Assembly (NCBI RefSeq): GCF_026240945.1
Contig: NZ_JAPFPY010000034.1
Coordinates: forward strand, 1 to 64,000
From: Mycolicibacterium sp. J2
GTDB lineage: Bacteria; Actinomycetota; Actinomycetes; Mycobacteriales; Mycobacteriaceae
Length of the DNA stretch: 64,000 bases
Reading direction: 5' to 3'
The position numbers were made by a program, and so were the translations under genes. The notes below the pieces were generated by a model. That model was given only the letters and a program-made list of their open reading frames with translations, did no database searches and had not been told where the DNA came from. Positions 8,170-17,962 of the stretch are shown piece after piece. How positions within the stretch are numbered: the first letter of the stretch is position 1; every line of letters starts with the position of its first letter.

Positions 8170-10785
8170 GTGCGTTTGACGTGGCCGTTGACGGGCCGCT
8201 CCGCGGAGATCGGGGCCATCCGTGCCGGATTATCGGCCCGTGACACCGCCGGCGTGGTGGTCTGCGGCCCGGCCGGCGTCGGTAAGAGCCGCCTGGTCCG
8301 TGACGCATTGCAGGGCAGCGAGTACCGCTGGATCGTCGGCACCACGTCGGCCCGCGACGTCCCGTTGGGTGCTTTCACGGCCTGGACCAAGTCGGCCGAC
8401 GACGACCGGCTGAGGTTGGTGCACAGCGTGATCGAGGCAGTCACCGCGGCCCCCGCCGGGCGCGGCGTCATCGTCGCCGTCGACGACGCCCATCTGCTCG
8501 ACGATCTGTCGGTCTTCGTGCTGCACCAGATCGTGCAGTGGCGGGCCGCCAAAGTGGTGCTCACGGTACGAGACGGCAGTGACGGTTCCGGCGTCCCCGA
8601 GAGTGTCCGGGAGCTCTGGAAAGACACCGACGATCGGGCCTTCGCCCGCCTCGACCTCCAGCCCCTGGCCCGGCAGGAGTCCGCGGACCTGCTCGCCGCG
8701 GCCCTGCAGGGCCCGGTCGATCCCGACGCGGCCAACCGGCTGTGGACGCTGACTCGCGGCAACGTGCTGTACCTGCGCAATATCGTCGAGCAGGAACTGG
8801 CCGACGGCCGCTTGCAGCAGTGCGCCGGATGCTGGCAATGGGTGGGCGAGCCGGTCCTGCCCACCAGCCTGGTGGAACTCATCGACTCGCGGTTCGGGGA
8901 CCTGCCGCCCGCGGTCGGCACCGTCGTCGACCTGCTCGCCGTCGGCGAGCCCATGGAACTGGCCACCCTGCAACGCATCACCGATCCAGAGTCGGTCGAG
9001 GAAGCCAATATCCGCGGCCTGATCAGCGTCGGCCCTGGCGATTCGGGCGTTCAGGCGCGGGTGGCCCATCCGCTCTACGGCGAGATCCGCCGGACACGGG
9101 CGCCGTCGACGACACTGCGCAGGTTGCGCGGTCTGGTGGCCACCGAGCTGGCCGCGGGGCCCGATCGCGACGAGCTGCGCGTGGTGGTGCGCCGCGCCAG
9201 CCTGAGCCTGGACTCCGACCTGCCGCCCGACACGGACTTGCTGGTACGCGCGGCCAAGGGCGCGATCTGGCTCGCCGATCTGCACCTGGCCGGTCGGCTG
9301 GCCGAAGCGGCGATCGCCGGCGGCGCCGGTGCCGACGCGCACTTCCTGCACGCCCACGCGCTGTCGTGGTCCTTCCGCGGCGCCGAGGCCGAACACGCGC
9401 TGGCCGAGCTGACCGCACGCCAGTGGAACGACCGGGACCGCGCGCGATTCGTCTATTTGCGTGCCACCAACCTGTTGTGGGCACTGTCCCGTCCGGACGA
9501 GGCCAAGGCACTGGTCGACGCGGTGTCGATCGGATCGGAGGGGCGCAGTTGGATCGACGCCTTCCTGGTCATCTACTGGTTCGCCACGGATCGTCCGGCC
9601 GCCGCGCTGGAGGCCGCGAAGACCGTCGCCCTGTCCGACCTGCCCGGTGTGGTGGGCGCCGAAACCGCGTTCGCGCTCACAGCGGTCACCGCGGATGCCG
9701 GCCGGACATCGGATGCCCTGAAGACAGCGGAGACCGGTTACGCCGCCGCGATGCGCGGCCACGACGCCCCGCACATGCGCTTCAACATCGCCGACGCCGA
9801 GCTCGGCGCCTTGGTGTTGGCGGGACGGTTGACCGACGTCGAGCCGCTGGCCGAACGCGTCAGCGCCCAGTCCGCCGAGCTCCCCGGTGTCGCGCATGCG
9901 CTCGGTGCGGCGATCGCCGGCCGGGCCGCGCTGGCCACCGGCCGGCTGCACGACGCGTGTCGGTTGCTCGACCAGGCGGCTGTGGCATTCGCGGCCCACC
10001 ACTCCACCGGGTGGGGTTACCGCTACAACGTGGCGCGGGCCACCGCCCTGGCCATGCACGGCCGGGTCACCGATGCCGCAGCCATCCTGGACGAGATCGA
10101 CGCGCTGGAGCGGCCGTTCCGGTCGCTGTCCTACGAACGCAGTATCGGGCGGGCCTGGGTGGCCGCCGGGCAGGGTGTGGTCAGCGAGGCGGTCGGCATC
10201 CTCGCGTTGGCCGCCAAGACGGCGGCGGCCAACGGCCAGTTCGCCGCCGAGGTCATGTGCCTGCAGGTGGCCACCCAGTTCGGTACCCACGAGCACGCCG
10301 ACCGGCTCACCGAGCTGGCCGGGCTGACCGAGGGCCCCCGATGTGGGCTGGCGGCGCGGTTCGCCGCCGCGTTACGCGACGAAGACGCCCATGAATTGGC
10401 TTCCTTGTCAGAAGATTTCGAAGCGATGGGCGACCTGGCCGCGGCAGTGGACGCGGCCGCCCACGCCGCCATCTGCCACCGGAGCCGCGGCCGCCGCGGG
10501 TCGGCGCTTAACTGCTCGGTGCGAGCCGAGGCGCTGGCCGAACACACCGGGGTGATCACACCGGCCCTGGAACAGGCGGCCGAGCCGTTGCCGCTGACCG
10601 AGCGCGAGTGCGAGGTGGTCGCGCTCGTCGCGGCCGAGCTGCTCAACAAGGAGATTGCCGAACGGCTGCACCTGTCCGCCCGCACGGTCGAGGGACATGT
10701 CTACCGGGCCATGCACAAGACCGGAACGTCCAGCCGCGACGAACTCGCCGAACTCTGGCGGCGACGTAGGCGGCGCCCGCAATAG
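8170..10785 (+). CDS. Large LuxR-family regulator with AAA ATPase domain
   Basis: 871 residues, the LAL/MalT-like STAND architecture. It begins at a GTG (8170), since the overlapping ATG at 8168 is out of frame. Walker A GPAGVGKS is at residues 33-40 and a Walker B (VAVDDAH) near 100. A long helical middle section of TPR-like repeats spans roughly 300-790. A C-terminal LuxR HTH (PLTERECEVVALVAAEL ... LSARTVEGHVYR) occupies about 805-865. It probably senses a ligand with the helical region and activates nearby transport or catabolic genes. No equivalent lies here in M. tuberculosis, so it is an insertion into the conserved chain. Confidence 0.88.
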   Translation: MRLTWPLTGRSAEIGAIRAGLSARDTAGVVVCGPAGVGKSRLVRDALQGSEYRWIVGTTSARDVPLGAFTAWTKSADDDRLRLVHSVIEAVTAAPAGRGVIVAVDDAHLLDDLSVFVLHQIVQWRAAKVVLTVRDGSDGSGVPESVRELWKDTDDRAFARLDLQPLARQESADLLAAALQGPVDPDAANRLWTLTRGNVLYLRNIVEQELADGRLQQCAGCWQWVGEPVLPTSLVELIDSRFGDLPPAVGTVVDLLAVGEPMELATLQRITDPESVEEANIRGLISVGPGDSGVQARVAHPLYGEIRRTRAPSTTLRRLRGLVATELAAGPDRDELRVVVRRASLSLDSDLPPDTDLLVRAAKGAIWLADLHLAGRLAEAAIAGGAGADAHFLHAHALSWSFRGAEAEHALAELTARQWNDRDRARFVYLRATNLLWALSRPDEAKALVDAVSIGSEGRSWIDAFLVIYWFATDRPAAALEAAKTVALSDLPGVVGAETAFALTAVTADAGRTSDALKTAETGYAAAMRGHDAPHMRFNIADAELGALVLAGRLTDVEPLAERVSAQSAELPGVAHALGAAIAGRAALATGRLHDACRLLDQAAVAFAAHHSTGWGYRYNVARATALAMHGRVTDAAAILDEIDALERPFRSLSYERSIGRAWVAAGQGVVSEAVGILALAAKTAAANGQFAAEVMCLQVATQFGTHEHADRLTELAGLTEGPRCGLAARFAAALRDEDAHELASLSEDFEAMGDLAAAVDAAAHAAICHRSRGRRGSALNCSVRAEALAEHTGVITPALEQAAEPLPLTERECEVVALVAAELLNKEIAERLHLSARTVEGHVYRAMHKTGTSSRDELAELWRRRRRRPQ

Positions 10786-10821
10786 GTCTTCGGGTGGTGA
10801 CGCCGGCCATACACTGGCCCG

Positions 10822-12186
10822 GTGAGCTCCACGCTGGACAGCCTGATCACGGCACTGCCCGAGGGCACCGTGGTCACCGATCCCGATATCGTCGCCTCCT
10901 ACCGGCAGGACCGCGCCGCCGACCCCGATGCGGGGACCGCGTTGGCGGTGGTGCGGCCCACCCGCACCGAAGAGGTGCAGACCGTGTTGCGCTGGGCCAG
11001 CGGGCACGGGATCGCGGTGGTGCCCCGCGGCGCCGGGACGGGCCTGTCCGGCGGGGCGACCGCCGTGGACGGTGGCATCGTGCTGTCCACCGAGCGGATG
11101 CGCGATATCACGGTCGACACGGCCACCCGCACCGCCGTCGTGCAGCCCGGACTGCTCAACGCGGAGGTGAAGAGGGCTGTCGCCGCGCACGGGTTGTGGT
11201 ACCCGCCGGACCCGTCGTCGTTCGAGATCTGCAGCATCGGTGGCAACATCGCCACCAACGCCGGTGGCCTGTGCTGCGTGAAGTACGGCGTGACCACCGA
11301 CTACGTGCTGGGTCTACAGGTGGTGCTGGCCGACGGCACCGCCGTGCGCCTCGGCGGTCCCCGACTGAAGGATGTCGCCGGGCTCAGTTTGACCAAACTT
11401 TTCGTGGGCAGCGAGGGCACGCTGGGCGTCGTCACCGAGGTGACGTTGAAACTCCTTCCCGCCCAGCATGGTCCGTGCACGGTGGTGGCGTCGTTCGACT
11501 CCGTGGCGGCGGCGGCCGAAGCGGTGGTGACCATCACCGGAAAGATCCGCCCGTCGATGCTGGAGTTCATGGACGCCGTCGCGATCAACGCGGTCGAGGA
11601 CAAACTGAAGATGGGGTTGGACCGCAACGCCGCAGCGATGATGGTGGCCGCCTCCGACGAACGGGGGCCCGCCGGAGCCGAGGACGCCGAGTTCATGGCG
11701 CAGGTGTTCGCCGATAGCGGTGCCACCGAGGTCTTTTCGACGTCCGATCCGCAAGAGGGTGAGGCGTTCGTCGCAGCCCGCCGCTATGCGATCCCCGCGG
11801 TGGAGGCCAAGGGCACCCTGCTGCTGGAGGATGTCGGAGTGCCGCTGCCCGCGCTGGCCGACCTGGTGGCGGGGATCGAGAAGATCGCAGCGCACCGCCA
11901 GGTGATGATCTCGGTGATCGCGCACGCCGGTGACGGCAACACCCATCCGCTGATCGTGTTCGATCCCGCCGACGCCGACATGGCGCGCCGAGCCGACCTC
12001 GCGTTCGGCGAGATCATGGATCTGGCCGTGTCGCTGGGCGGCACCATCACCGGTGAGCATGGGGTGGGCCGACTCAAACGGCCGTGGCTGGCCGGCCAGA
12101 TCGGGCCGGAGGCTTTGGAATTGAACCGACGAATCAAGGCTGCACTGGATCCGGCCGGTATCCTCAACCCCGGCGCGGGGATCTGA
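10822..12186 (+). CDS. FAD-linked oxidase, glycolate oxidase GlcD-like
   Basis: 454 residues starting at GTG 10822. The N-terminal PCMH-type FAD domain has the VPRGAGTGLSGG loop at residues 67-78. The C-terminal domain ends with the typical TGEHGVGRLKRPW segment and HAGDGNTHP metal-site motif. Members oxidise 2-hydroxy acids such as glycolate, D-lactate or D-2-hydroxyglutarate. It corresponds in order to Rv1257c. In M. tuberculosis the next gene on this side is cyp130; here 27 kb of other genes intervene before the P450. The sulfatase gene starts two bases after its stop, so they may be co-transcribed. Confidence 0.88.
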   Translation: MSSTLDSLITALPEGTVVTDPDIVASYRQDRAADPDAGTALAVVRPTRTEEVQTVLRWASGHGIAVVPRGAGTGLSGGATAVDGGIVLSTERMRDITVDTATRTAVVQPGLLNAEVKRAVAAHGLWYPPDPSSFEICSIGGNIATNAGGLCCVKYGVTTDYVLGLQVVLADGTAVRLGGPRLKDVAGLSLTKLFVGSEGTLGVVTEVTLKLLPAQHGPCTVVASFDSVAAAAEAVVTITGKIRPSMLEFMDAVAINAVEDKLKMGLDRNAAAMMVAASDERGPAGAEDAEFMAQVFADSGATEVFSTSDPQEGEAFVAARRYAIPAVEAKGTLLLEDVGVPLPALADLVAGIEKIAAHRQVMISVIAHAGDGNTHPLIVFDPADADMARRADLAFGEIMDLAVSLGGTITGEHGVGRLKRPWLAGQIGPEALELNRRIKAALDPAGILNPGAGI

Positions 12187-12188
12187 GC

Positions 12189-14543
12189 ATGTCTTCCGAG
12201 CGCAGCTTCGAGGGTGTGGTGGCCGCCGATATCCGGGAGTCCACCCCGGACTGGGCGGCATTCCGCGAGCCCGCGGCACCGCCGGGTGCACCCAATGTGC
12301 TGTACCTGCTGTGGGATGACACCGGTATCGCCACCTGGGACTGTTATGGCGGCCTGGTGCAGATGCCCAATCTCGCCAGGATCGCCGACCGCGGGCTGCG
12401 GCTGACCCAATTCCACACCACCGCATTGTGTTCCCCGACCCGCGCCGCGTTGCTGACCGGCCGCAATCCGACCAGTGTCGGGGTGGCATCGGTGCTCAAC
12501 ATGGCCGACGGTTTTCCCGGTCACCACGGCCGGATCCCCGCCGAGACCGCATTGCTGTCCGAGGTGCTCTCCGAACGCGGATGGTCGACCTACGCCGTCG
12601 GCAAATGGCATCTGGCACCGATCGAGGACTGCCACGCCGCAGGTTCACGACGGTACTGGCCGCTGCGCCGCGGATTCGACAGGTTCTACGGGTTCCTCGA
12701 CGGGATGACCGACCAGTGGTATCCGAATCTGGTCCGGGACAACGACCCGATCGATCCGCCGGCCAGCCCCGAGCAGGGCTACCACCTGTCGAAAGACTTG
12801 GCCGACAACGCCATCGGCTTCCTGCGGGATCACCGTGCCACGGCACCGGACAAACCGTGGTTCATGTACCTGTGCCCAGGCGCCGGACATTCCCCGCACC
12901 AGGTGTCCACCGAATGGGCGGACCGATACCAGGGCGTTTTCGACATGGGGTACGAACGCTATCGCGAGACGGCGCTGGCCAACCAGAAAGCGCTCGGCCT
13001 GCTGCCGCCGGACACCGAACTCTCCCCGATGAATCCGTATGCCGACGCCACCAGTCCGGACGGGATCCCCTGGCCTGCCAACGAGAATGTCCGGCCGTGG
13101 GATTCGTTGTCCGAGGACGACAAACGGGTGTCGTGCCGGATGGCCGAGGTGTTCGCCGGATTCCTGTCCTACACCGACGCCCAGATCGGCCGGATCCTGG
13201 ACCATCTGGAGCAGACCGGGCAACTCGACAACACGATCGTGGTCGTGATGTCCGACAACGGGGCCAGCGGCGAGGGCGGACCCAACGGCAACCTCGACGA
13301 AACGGTGCCCATGATGGGCGGCTCCAACACCACCGAGGATGGTCTGCGCCGGTTCGGTGAACTCGGCGGGCCCGGCACGGCGATGAACTACTCGAACGGC
13401 TGGGCCATGGCGTTCAACACGCCCTACAAACTGTTCAAGCGGTACGCCTCGCACGAGGGCGGGATCGCCGACCCGTGCATCATCTCCTGGCCGGCCGGAC
13501 TGCCCGGCCGCGGCGCCGTCCGTGACCATTACGCGCACGTCAGCGACGTCACCCCGACGGTGTACGAGCTGCTCGGCATCGGCGACATCACGACGGTCAA
13601 CGGTATCGCCCAGCGGCCCCTGGAGGGCACGAGTTTCGCAGCCGCACTTGCCGACCCGGCCGGCCCCGCACCGAAGCACACCCAGTTCTACTCGATGCTG
13701 GGCACCCGCGGGATCTGGCATGAGGGCTGGTTCGCCAATACGGTGCATCCGCCGACGGCGGTCGGTCCGCGTGGCTGGGCCGCGTTCGACCGGGACCGCT
13801 GGGAACTGTTCCACATCGAGGCCGACCGCAGCCAGATCCACGACCTCTCCGCCGAACACCCGGACAAGCTGGCCACCCTGCAGGCGCTGTGGCACGAACT
13901 GGCCGAGAAATACCGCGCCTATCCGCTGGCCGATCTGAGCGTGCAGGAGATCGTCCAGCGGGCCGCCGCCAACATCGGCGAGCCGGTGCCGCGCGCGGTC
14001 TTCTATCCGGGCACCCCGGCCCGGCGCACCGCGTTCCGGGGGCTGGTGCGCGGCCGATCATTCCGGCTGCGGGCGACGGTGTCGCTGGAGCGCCCGGGCG
14101 CCGAGGGAGTGTTGTTCTCCGAGGGCAGCCGGGCGGGCGGCCAGGCGCTGTACCTGGCCGGTGGGCACCTGCACTACGTGTGCAGTGCCGCGGGGCAGGA
14201 ACAGACCGTCACCTCGACTGGGCCGATTCCCTTGGGCCAGCATGCCTTCGAGGTGCGTTATGCCCGCACCGGCGCGGTCGAGGGCACCCTGGACATGGTC
14301 GGCGATGTCACGCTGGTGGTCGACGAGGAAGTCGTCGGTACCGCCGCCGGGTTGCGCATGACGGGACTGGACATCATGCAAACGGTGTCGGCGGGCCGGG
14401 CGGTGACCCATTCCGTGTCGGCGGCGTTCACCTCTCCATTCCCGTTCACCGGTGGCGCGTTCGACGAGGTCGTCCTCGATTTCACCGGTGAGACCCCGTC
14501 TGCCGACCGCGAAGTGGTGGATACCGCGTTTCGGCGCGACTGA
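12189..14543 (+). CDS. Arylsulfatase, AtsA/AtsD-like
   Basis: 784 residues from ATG 12189, which fits the 750-800 residue actinobacterial arylsulfatases. The formylglycine signature C81-S-P-T-R-A-A-L-L-T-G is intact, so Cys81 (converted by a formylglycine-generating enzyme elsewhere) is the catalytic residue. Asp43 and Asp44 in LLWDDTG and the MSDNGAS motif supply calcium ligands. No signal peptide is seen. It hydrolyses sulfate esters for sulfur scavenging or steroid/lipid desulfation; the substrate is not determined. It marks the left border of the accessory block inserted beside the conserved Rv1257c-like gene. Confidence 0.9.
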   Translation: MSSERSFEGVVAADIRESTPDWAAFREPAAPPGAPNVLYLLWDDTGIATWDCYGGLVQMPNLARIADRGLRLTQFHTTALCSPTRAALLTGRNPTSVGVASVLNMADGFPGHHGRIPAETALLSEVLSERGWSTYAVGKWHLAPIEDCHAAGSRRYWPLRRGFDRFYGFLDGMTDQWYPNLVRDNDPIDPPASPEQGYHLSKDLADNAIGFLRDHRATAPDKPWFMYLCPGAGHSPHQVSTEWADRYQGVFDMGYERYRETALANQKALGLLPPDTELSPMNPYADATSPDGIPWPANENVRPWDSLSEDDKRVSCRMAEVFAGFLSYTDAQIGRILDHLEQTGQLDNTIVVVMSDNGASGEGGPNGNLDETVPMMGGSNTTEDGLRRFGELGGPGTAMNYSNGWAMAFNTPYKLFKRYASHEGGIADPCIISWPAGLPGRGAVRDHYAHVSDVTPTVYELLGIGDITTVNGIAQRPLEGTSFAAALADPAGPAPKHTQFYSMLGTRGIWHEGWFANTVHPPTAVGPRGWAAFDRDRWELFHIEADRSQIHDLSAEHPDKLATLQALWHELAEKYRAYPLADLSVQEIVQRAAANIGEPVPRAVFYPGTPARRTAFRGLVRGRSFRLRATVSLERPGAEGVLFSEGSRAGGQALYLAGGHLHYVCSAAGQEQTVTSTGPIPLGQHAFEVRYARTGAVEGTLDMVGDVTLVVDEEVVGTAAGLRMTGLDIMQTVSAGRAVTHSVSAAFTSPFPFTGGAFDEVVLDFTGETPSADREVVDTAFRRD

Positions 14544-14681
14544 GCACACGATGCCCAGAAGGTGCTACCACCGCCGACGTAGCGCGACCGTCGACCCCCT
14601 GCCTGCCGATCAGGGGCCGTGAGGTGCTAGGTCCCTCCTTGAGGAAGCCTCTCCGAGACTGCGCGGACAGCTGTAGGCGCA

Positions 14682-15470
14682 TCAGGCGAACTGGTCGTTC
14701 TTCGACCAAATGTCGTCGCCGCGGACCACGGTATCGGTCCCGCCATCAACGTAGATCACCTGTCCGGTCAGGACCTGGCATTCTGCAGATCCGAGAAATG
14801 CGATCGTCGGGGCGATCTCTTCCGGCTGGCCGATGCCGTGATAAGGCATGGGTGTCTGTCGTTCCAGATACGCCATCGCGTCCGGGTCAACGAGGAGAGG
14901 TGAGGTCAGTGGCGTGACGAACGTGCCGGGGCAGATGGCGTTCACGGCGATCCCAGCGCCTGCCCACTCCGGCGACGGCGCGATGCGACGCACCCACCTC
15001 ACGAGTGCGCGTTTAGCTGACGAGTAGGCCATCCCGAACGGCAGATCCTGAGCCAAGTCGATGGCGCCCTCCTCATCGTCGTCCAGGCACGCTTCTACAA
15101 CTGCGGGTTTGTTGGGATTGATCGACGCCGCGGATGCGATGACGACCACCCGCGGATCCGTCCCGTTCAGCAGCAGCGGGTGCGCGGCCTCGACGGAACG
15201 TTTCGCTCCGAAGTAGTTGAGCCGGATCTGCAGCGCCGCCTCGGTGCCGCCGCCCGCGCACGCAATGAAGCCGTCGAGCCGTCCGCCGGTGAGCTCACCG
15301 AGCCTCTCAGCGAGGGAGGCGGTCTGCGTTTCCGACGTCAGGTCAACGCGCACGTCGGCATCGGCGGCGATGTCAATAGACACGACTCGGTGACCCTGCG
15401 AGCGGATGAGTTCGGCAGTCGCCTTACCGATCCCCGACGAGGCTCCAGTAATGGCGTAAATCCGTGACAC
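14682..15470 (-). CDS. Short-chain dehydrogenase, 3-alpha-hydroxysteroid dehydrogenase-like
   Basis: 262 residues from GTG 15470, chosen because a GAAGGGA ribosome site precedes it and the Rossmann fold starts at once. TGASSGIG (8-15) binds NAD(P), ACAGGG replaces NNAG, and the catalytic set is Ser113, Tyr149 and Lys153 (AYSSAKRAL). The arrangement, with a long insert before the Tyr, resembles the compact 3-alpha-hydroxysteroid/carveol dehydrogenase branch. A steroid or terpenoid alcohol substrate is an inference. It is divergent from a TetR gene across a 150-bp region holding a perfect palindrome. Confidence 0.82.
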   Translation of the reverse strand: MSRIYAITGASSGIGKATAELIRSQGHRVVSIDIAADADVRVDLTSETQTASLAERLGELTGGRLDGFIACAGGGTEAALQIRLNYFGAKRSVEAAHPLLLNGTDPRVVVIASAASINPNKPAVVEACLDDDEEGAIDLAQDLPFGMAYSSAKRALVRWVRRIAPSPEWAGAGIAVNAICPGTFVTPLTSPLLVDPDAMAYLERQTPMPYHGIGQPEEIAPTIAFLGSAECQVLTGQVIYVDGGTDTVVRGDDIWSKNDQFA

Positions 15471-15581
15471 GGGCTTGTCCCTTCTCTGATGTGAGCGTTT
15501 CTTGGTGCGGTGATGGCATCCACGGATGCGACCCTGCTGCCGCGGGGCCATGTCTCCACGATCGACACTGTACGCCATATG

Positions 15582-15596
15582 TGGCACATGGTGCCA
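15582..15596. promoter_or_regulatory. Palindromic candidate operator for the adjacent TetR protein
   Basis: A perfect 6-bp inverted repeat with a 3-bp centre, TGGCAC-ATG-GTGCCA. It lies between the divergent SDR and TetR starts, 27 bp before the TetR start codon. Position and symmetry are as expected for a TetR-family operator controlling both genes. The assignment is inferred from location. Confidence 0.5.
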
Positions 15597-15622
15597 ATAG
15601 CGGCATCGTGTACCATCACGGC

Positions 15623-16225
15623 ATGCCCGAAGCTGTCGACATTCGCGAGCGAACCCGGACGTTGCTACGGAAGGAACTGCGGGACGTAGCTGTCGATCTG
15701 TTCATCAGCCAGGGCGTCGAAGCCACCACGGTTGACGACATCGCGCGGGCCGCAGGGACTTCCCGTCGCACGTTCTTCCGATACTTCGCCGGCAAGGAGG
15801 ATGTCCTGCGGCAGGAGTTTGATGCGGCGCGTGGAATCCTTCAAGCAGCCCTGGCTCAGCGCCCGTCGGACGAACCGCCGTGGACGTCGTTGCATCACGT
15901 GCTCGCAGCCGTGGCTTCGCAGATGAATACCGATTCGCGATGTCGAGCGCTGACGAAGATGGTGGTCAACGACAGGGCGTTGACGGGCATCTACGATGGA
16001 CCGAACTCATGGCTCGACGCGTTGACAGAAGGCCTGACGGCCAGACCGAATGGCGCATCCCAACAGCTGCAATCGAGGGCACTCGCCGGCGCGGCACTGG
16101 CCTGCTTCATAGCAGCCCGAGACACGTGGGCACAACAAGAACACCCTGCCGATCTTGCGCAACTTGTGGGCACGGCCATGACGGCTGTCCATGACATAGC
16201 CGGTTCACACCCGAGCACGTTGTGA
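15623..16225 (+). CDS. TetR-family transcriptional regulator
   Basis: 200 residues from ATG 15623; the frame is open further upstream, but that would cover the palindromic operator. The N-terminal HTH (TTVDDIARAAGTSRRTFFRYF, about residues 35-55) is typical. The C-terminal ligand domain is variable and does not tell the effector. Divergent from the 3-alpha-HSD-like SDR, which it probably represses until a steroid-like ligand binds. This regulation is inferred from arrangement. Confidence 0.85.
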   Translation: MPEAVDIRERTRTLLRKELRDVAVDLFISQGVEATTVDDIARAAGTSRRTFFRYFAGKEDVLRQEFDAARGILQAALAQRPSDEPPWTSLHHVLAAVASQMNTDSRCRALTKMVVNDRALTGIYDGPNSWLDALTEGLTARPNGASQQLQSRALAGAALACFIAARDTWAQQEHPADLAQLVGTAMTAVHDIAGSHPSTL

Positions 16226-16534
16226 TGCACCGTATGACCAGATTGGGAGGATGTGAGTTCCACCCTCGCAACGTAACTGTGCAGGTCGAATAACGCCGCC
16301 TGCTTGAGATTCAACCGGAGCCAACAGTCGCCGGCACCTCTCGTTCTCCGTCAGGCGTTGAAAGTGTTTGCACCGGAACGAGTTACCGCGCGATACGCGC
16401 ATTCTGTGATCCGACATCAATGAGCGCGATTCGAAATCGTGATATCCACCCGGTTCATGCGCGCGGCCATTAGATAGAACAGCTGAAAGGATTACAGGAA
16501 GCCATCGACCGCACCTCCGCGATCGTCGGTGCCG
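16226..16534. other. Non-coding stretch after the TetR gene
   Basis: About 310 bases with no convincing reading frame on either strand, and base composition lower in GC than the flanks. I see no strong hairpin, RNA gene or repeat in it. It separates the TetR gene from the amidohydrolase remnant. Confidence 0.5.
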
Positions 16535-16850
16535 CTACGCCATCCCGTTTTTCCGCACGACTTTAAGGCACTGCCCGGGCATATAGGCGAGGTTCTCCAG
16601 ATCCTTGATCTGTAGGGCACCGGATCGGACGGACGTTCGACGTGCGGATAGTCCGAGCCCATAGGAGGTGATCATCACCTACCAGTTTCAGCATGCTGAC
16701 GAAGTCGTCCTCGTAGGACGGAGAGCTAACACGTGGCGCCGGAAAGTCTCGCGCGAGCCCTCCTAGTAAGTAAACGGAATCTCTCACCTCACGACGCCAG
16801 CTTCTCGAACAGTGGAACACGCACGTCCAACCACTGTCGATACAAGCCAT
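16535..16850 (-). pseudogene. Amidohydrolase (COG2159-type) remnant, frameshifted
   Basis: Only the C-terminal third is recognisable, split over three frames. One frame gives SYEDDFVSMLKLVGDDHLL. After a shift near 16663 a second frame gives MGSDYPHVERPSDPVPY, the hallmark metal-site segment of TIM-barrel amidohydrolases/decarboxylases. After another shift near 16611 a third gives IKDLENLAYMPGQCLKVVRK and a TAG at 16537-16535. The upstream two thirds cannot be recovered in the sequence up to 17014. It is a decayed copy of an enzyme type common in mycobacterial steroid/lipid clusters. Confidence 0.7.
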
Positions 16851-17014
16851 CAGCAGCCTTGATGTTCCGACGGTCGCGTCGAAGTCGGGTAGATGGGCCT
16901 GTTAGATCCCGACACCGAGGGTGGACAGCCTGATTCACACGTCTCTCTCGCACGGGAGTGCGGGCGTGTGAAGGGCGTGAGGATGCGGCGAAGTCGGCCG
17001 AGCCCCTACGACCG

Positions 17015-17917
17015 TCACGGTTTACGAGGTGAGGCGTGCAAGATCTCCGCGAGCCAGGTAGCCGACTGCGCGATGATGGCCGGGAAGTGGTTGGACAGGA
17101 TCTCGTAGTGCTGGCCGGGATACTCGACGAGTTGCTTCGGTTCGGGGACGCGACTGAACATTTCACGTGCCTCCTCGACGGGGGCGACAGTGTCCGCGGA
17201 GGCGAGGATCATCAACAGTGGTTGGGTGATCCGTTCGGCGTACGCGCGGACCTCCATCTCGAACAGGTGGTCCAGTGTGGAGATGGTGATTTCGTTGCGA
17301 AAGCTGGGGAGGTCGCGAATCTTGTTCTGAACGAACTCGATTCCTTCGTGATCGCTGAACATCACGGGGTCACCCGGCCCGGGCACACCGTGTAGGCGAA
17401 TCGTCGCGGCGGGTTCTCCTCGCAGTTGAGCTTGCCGGTCGGCGGGGATGAGGGCTTCGAGTTCGGCGAGAGTGTCTGCGGGTTGGAGGTCACGCGCGCT
17501 CCACCCGCTGACCGGGGGGATCATCGCGGCTACCGCTGCGACCCTGCGGTCGGTGGCCGCGGTGAACATCGCGTTGGCGCCGCCGATGCTGACGCCCCAC
17601 AATCCGATCCGGTCGCCGTCAACATCGCCGCGCAGCGTCAGGTGCGTGATGATGTCGCGCAAGTCGCGGCACTGCTGCCACGGATCGAACAACTGTCGGG
17701 GCTCACCGTCGCTGTAGCCGGTGCATCGGTGGTCATACATCAGGACCGCGAGCCCGGCATCGGTGAAGGCGGGGGCGAGGTCGTAACTGGACTCCGCGGG
17801 CCCGCCCAGACCGGACTGCAGGATGACGACGGGAGCTGGGTCACCGGCGGGTCGCGCCAGACGGCCGCGCAGGGTGACGCCGTGCACGTCGAATTCGATG
17901 TCGTCGGTGTAAGCCAT
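17015..17917 (-). CDS. Alpha/beta hydrolase (dienelactone-hydrolase/acyl-hydrolase type)
   Basis: 300 residues. The nucleophile elbow is G-V-S110-I-G-G; an acidic residue in ASADTVAPVEEA and His in GQHYEI complete the triad. A VILQSGLGG oxyanion loop lies near residues 31-39. The protein has no signal peptide. It resembles the 'alpha/beta hydrolase, X-Pro-peptidase/DLH-like' proteins found with degradative oxygenases. The FAD monooxygenase gene lies upstream in the same direction with a 45-bp gap, so the pair could oxygenate and then hydrolyse a ring or ester. Substrate unknown. Confidence 0.8.
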   Translation of the reverse strand: MAYTDDIEFDVHGVTLRGRLARPAGDPAPVVILQSGLGGPAESSYDLAPAFTDAGLAVLMYDHRCTGYSDGEPRQLFDPWQQCRDLRDIITHLTLRGDVDGDRIGLWGVSIGGANAMFTAATDRRVAAVAAMIPPVSGWSARDLQPADTLAELEALIPADRQAQLRGEPAATIRLHGVPGPGDPVMFSDHEGIEFVQNKIRDLPSFRNEITISTLDHLFEMEVRAYAERITQPLLMILASADTVAPVEEAREMFSRVPEPKQLVEYPGQHYEILSNHFPAIIAQSATWLAEILHASPRKP

Positions 17918-17962
17918 GGCATGTCTCCTTTGGTCGACGAGAGGTGCTGGAGGGTCGGCTGG

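Noticed and set aside
8230..10296. 688-codon open frame antisense to the LuxR regulator
   Set aside because: The plus strand frame has Walker and LuxR motifs; the antisense product has only low-complexity Gly/Arg/Gln composition.
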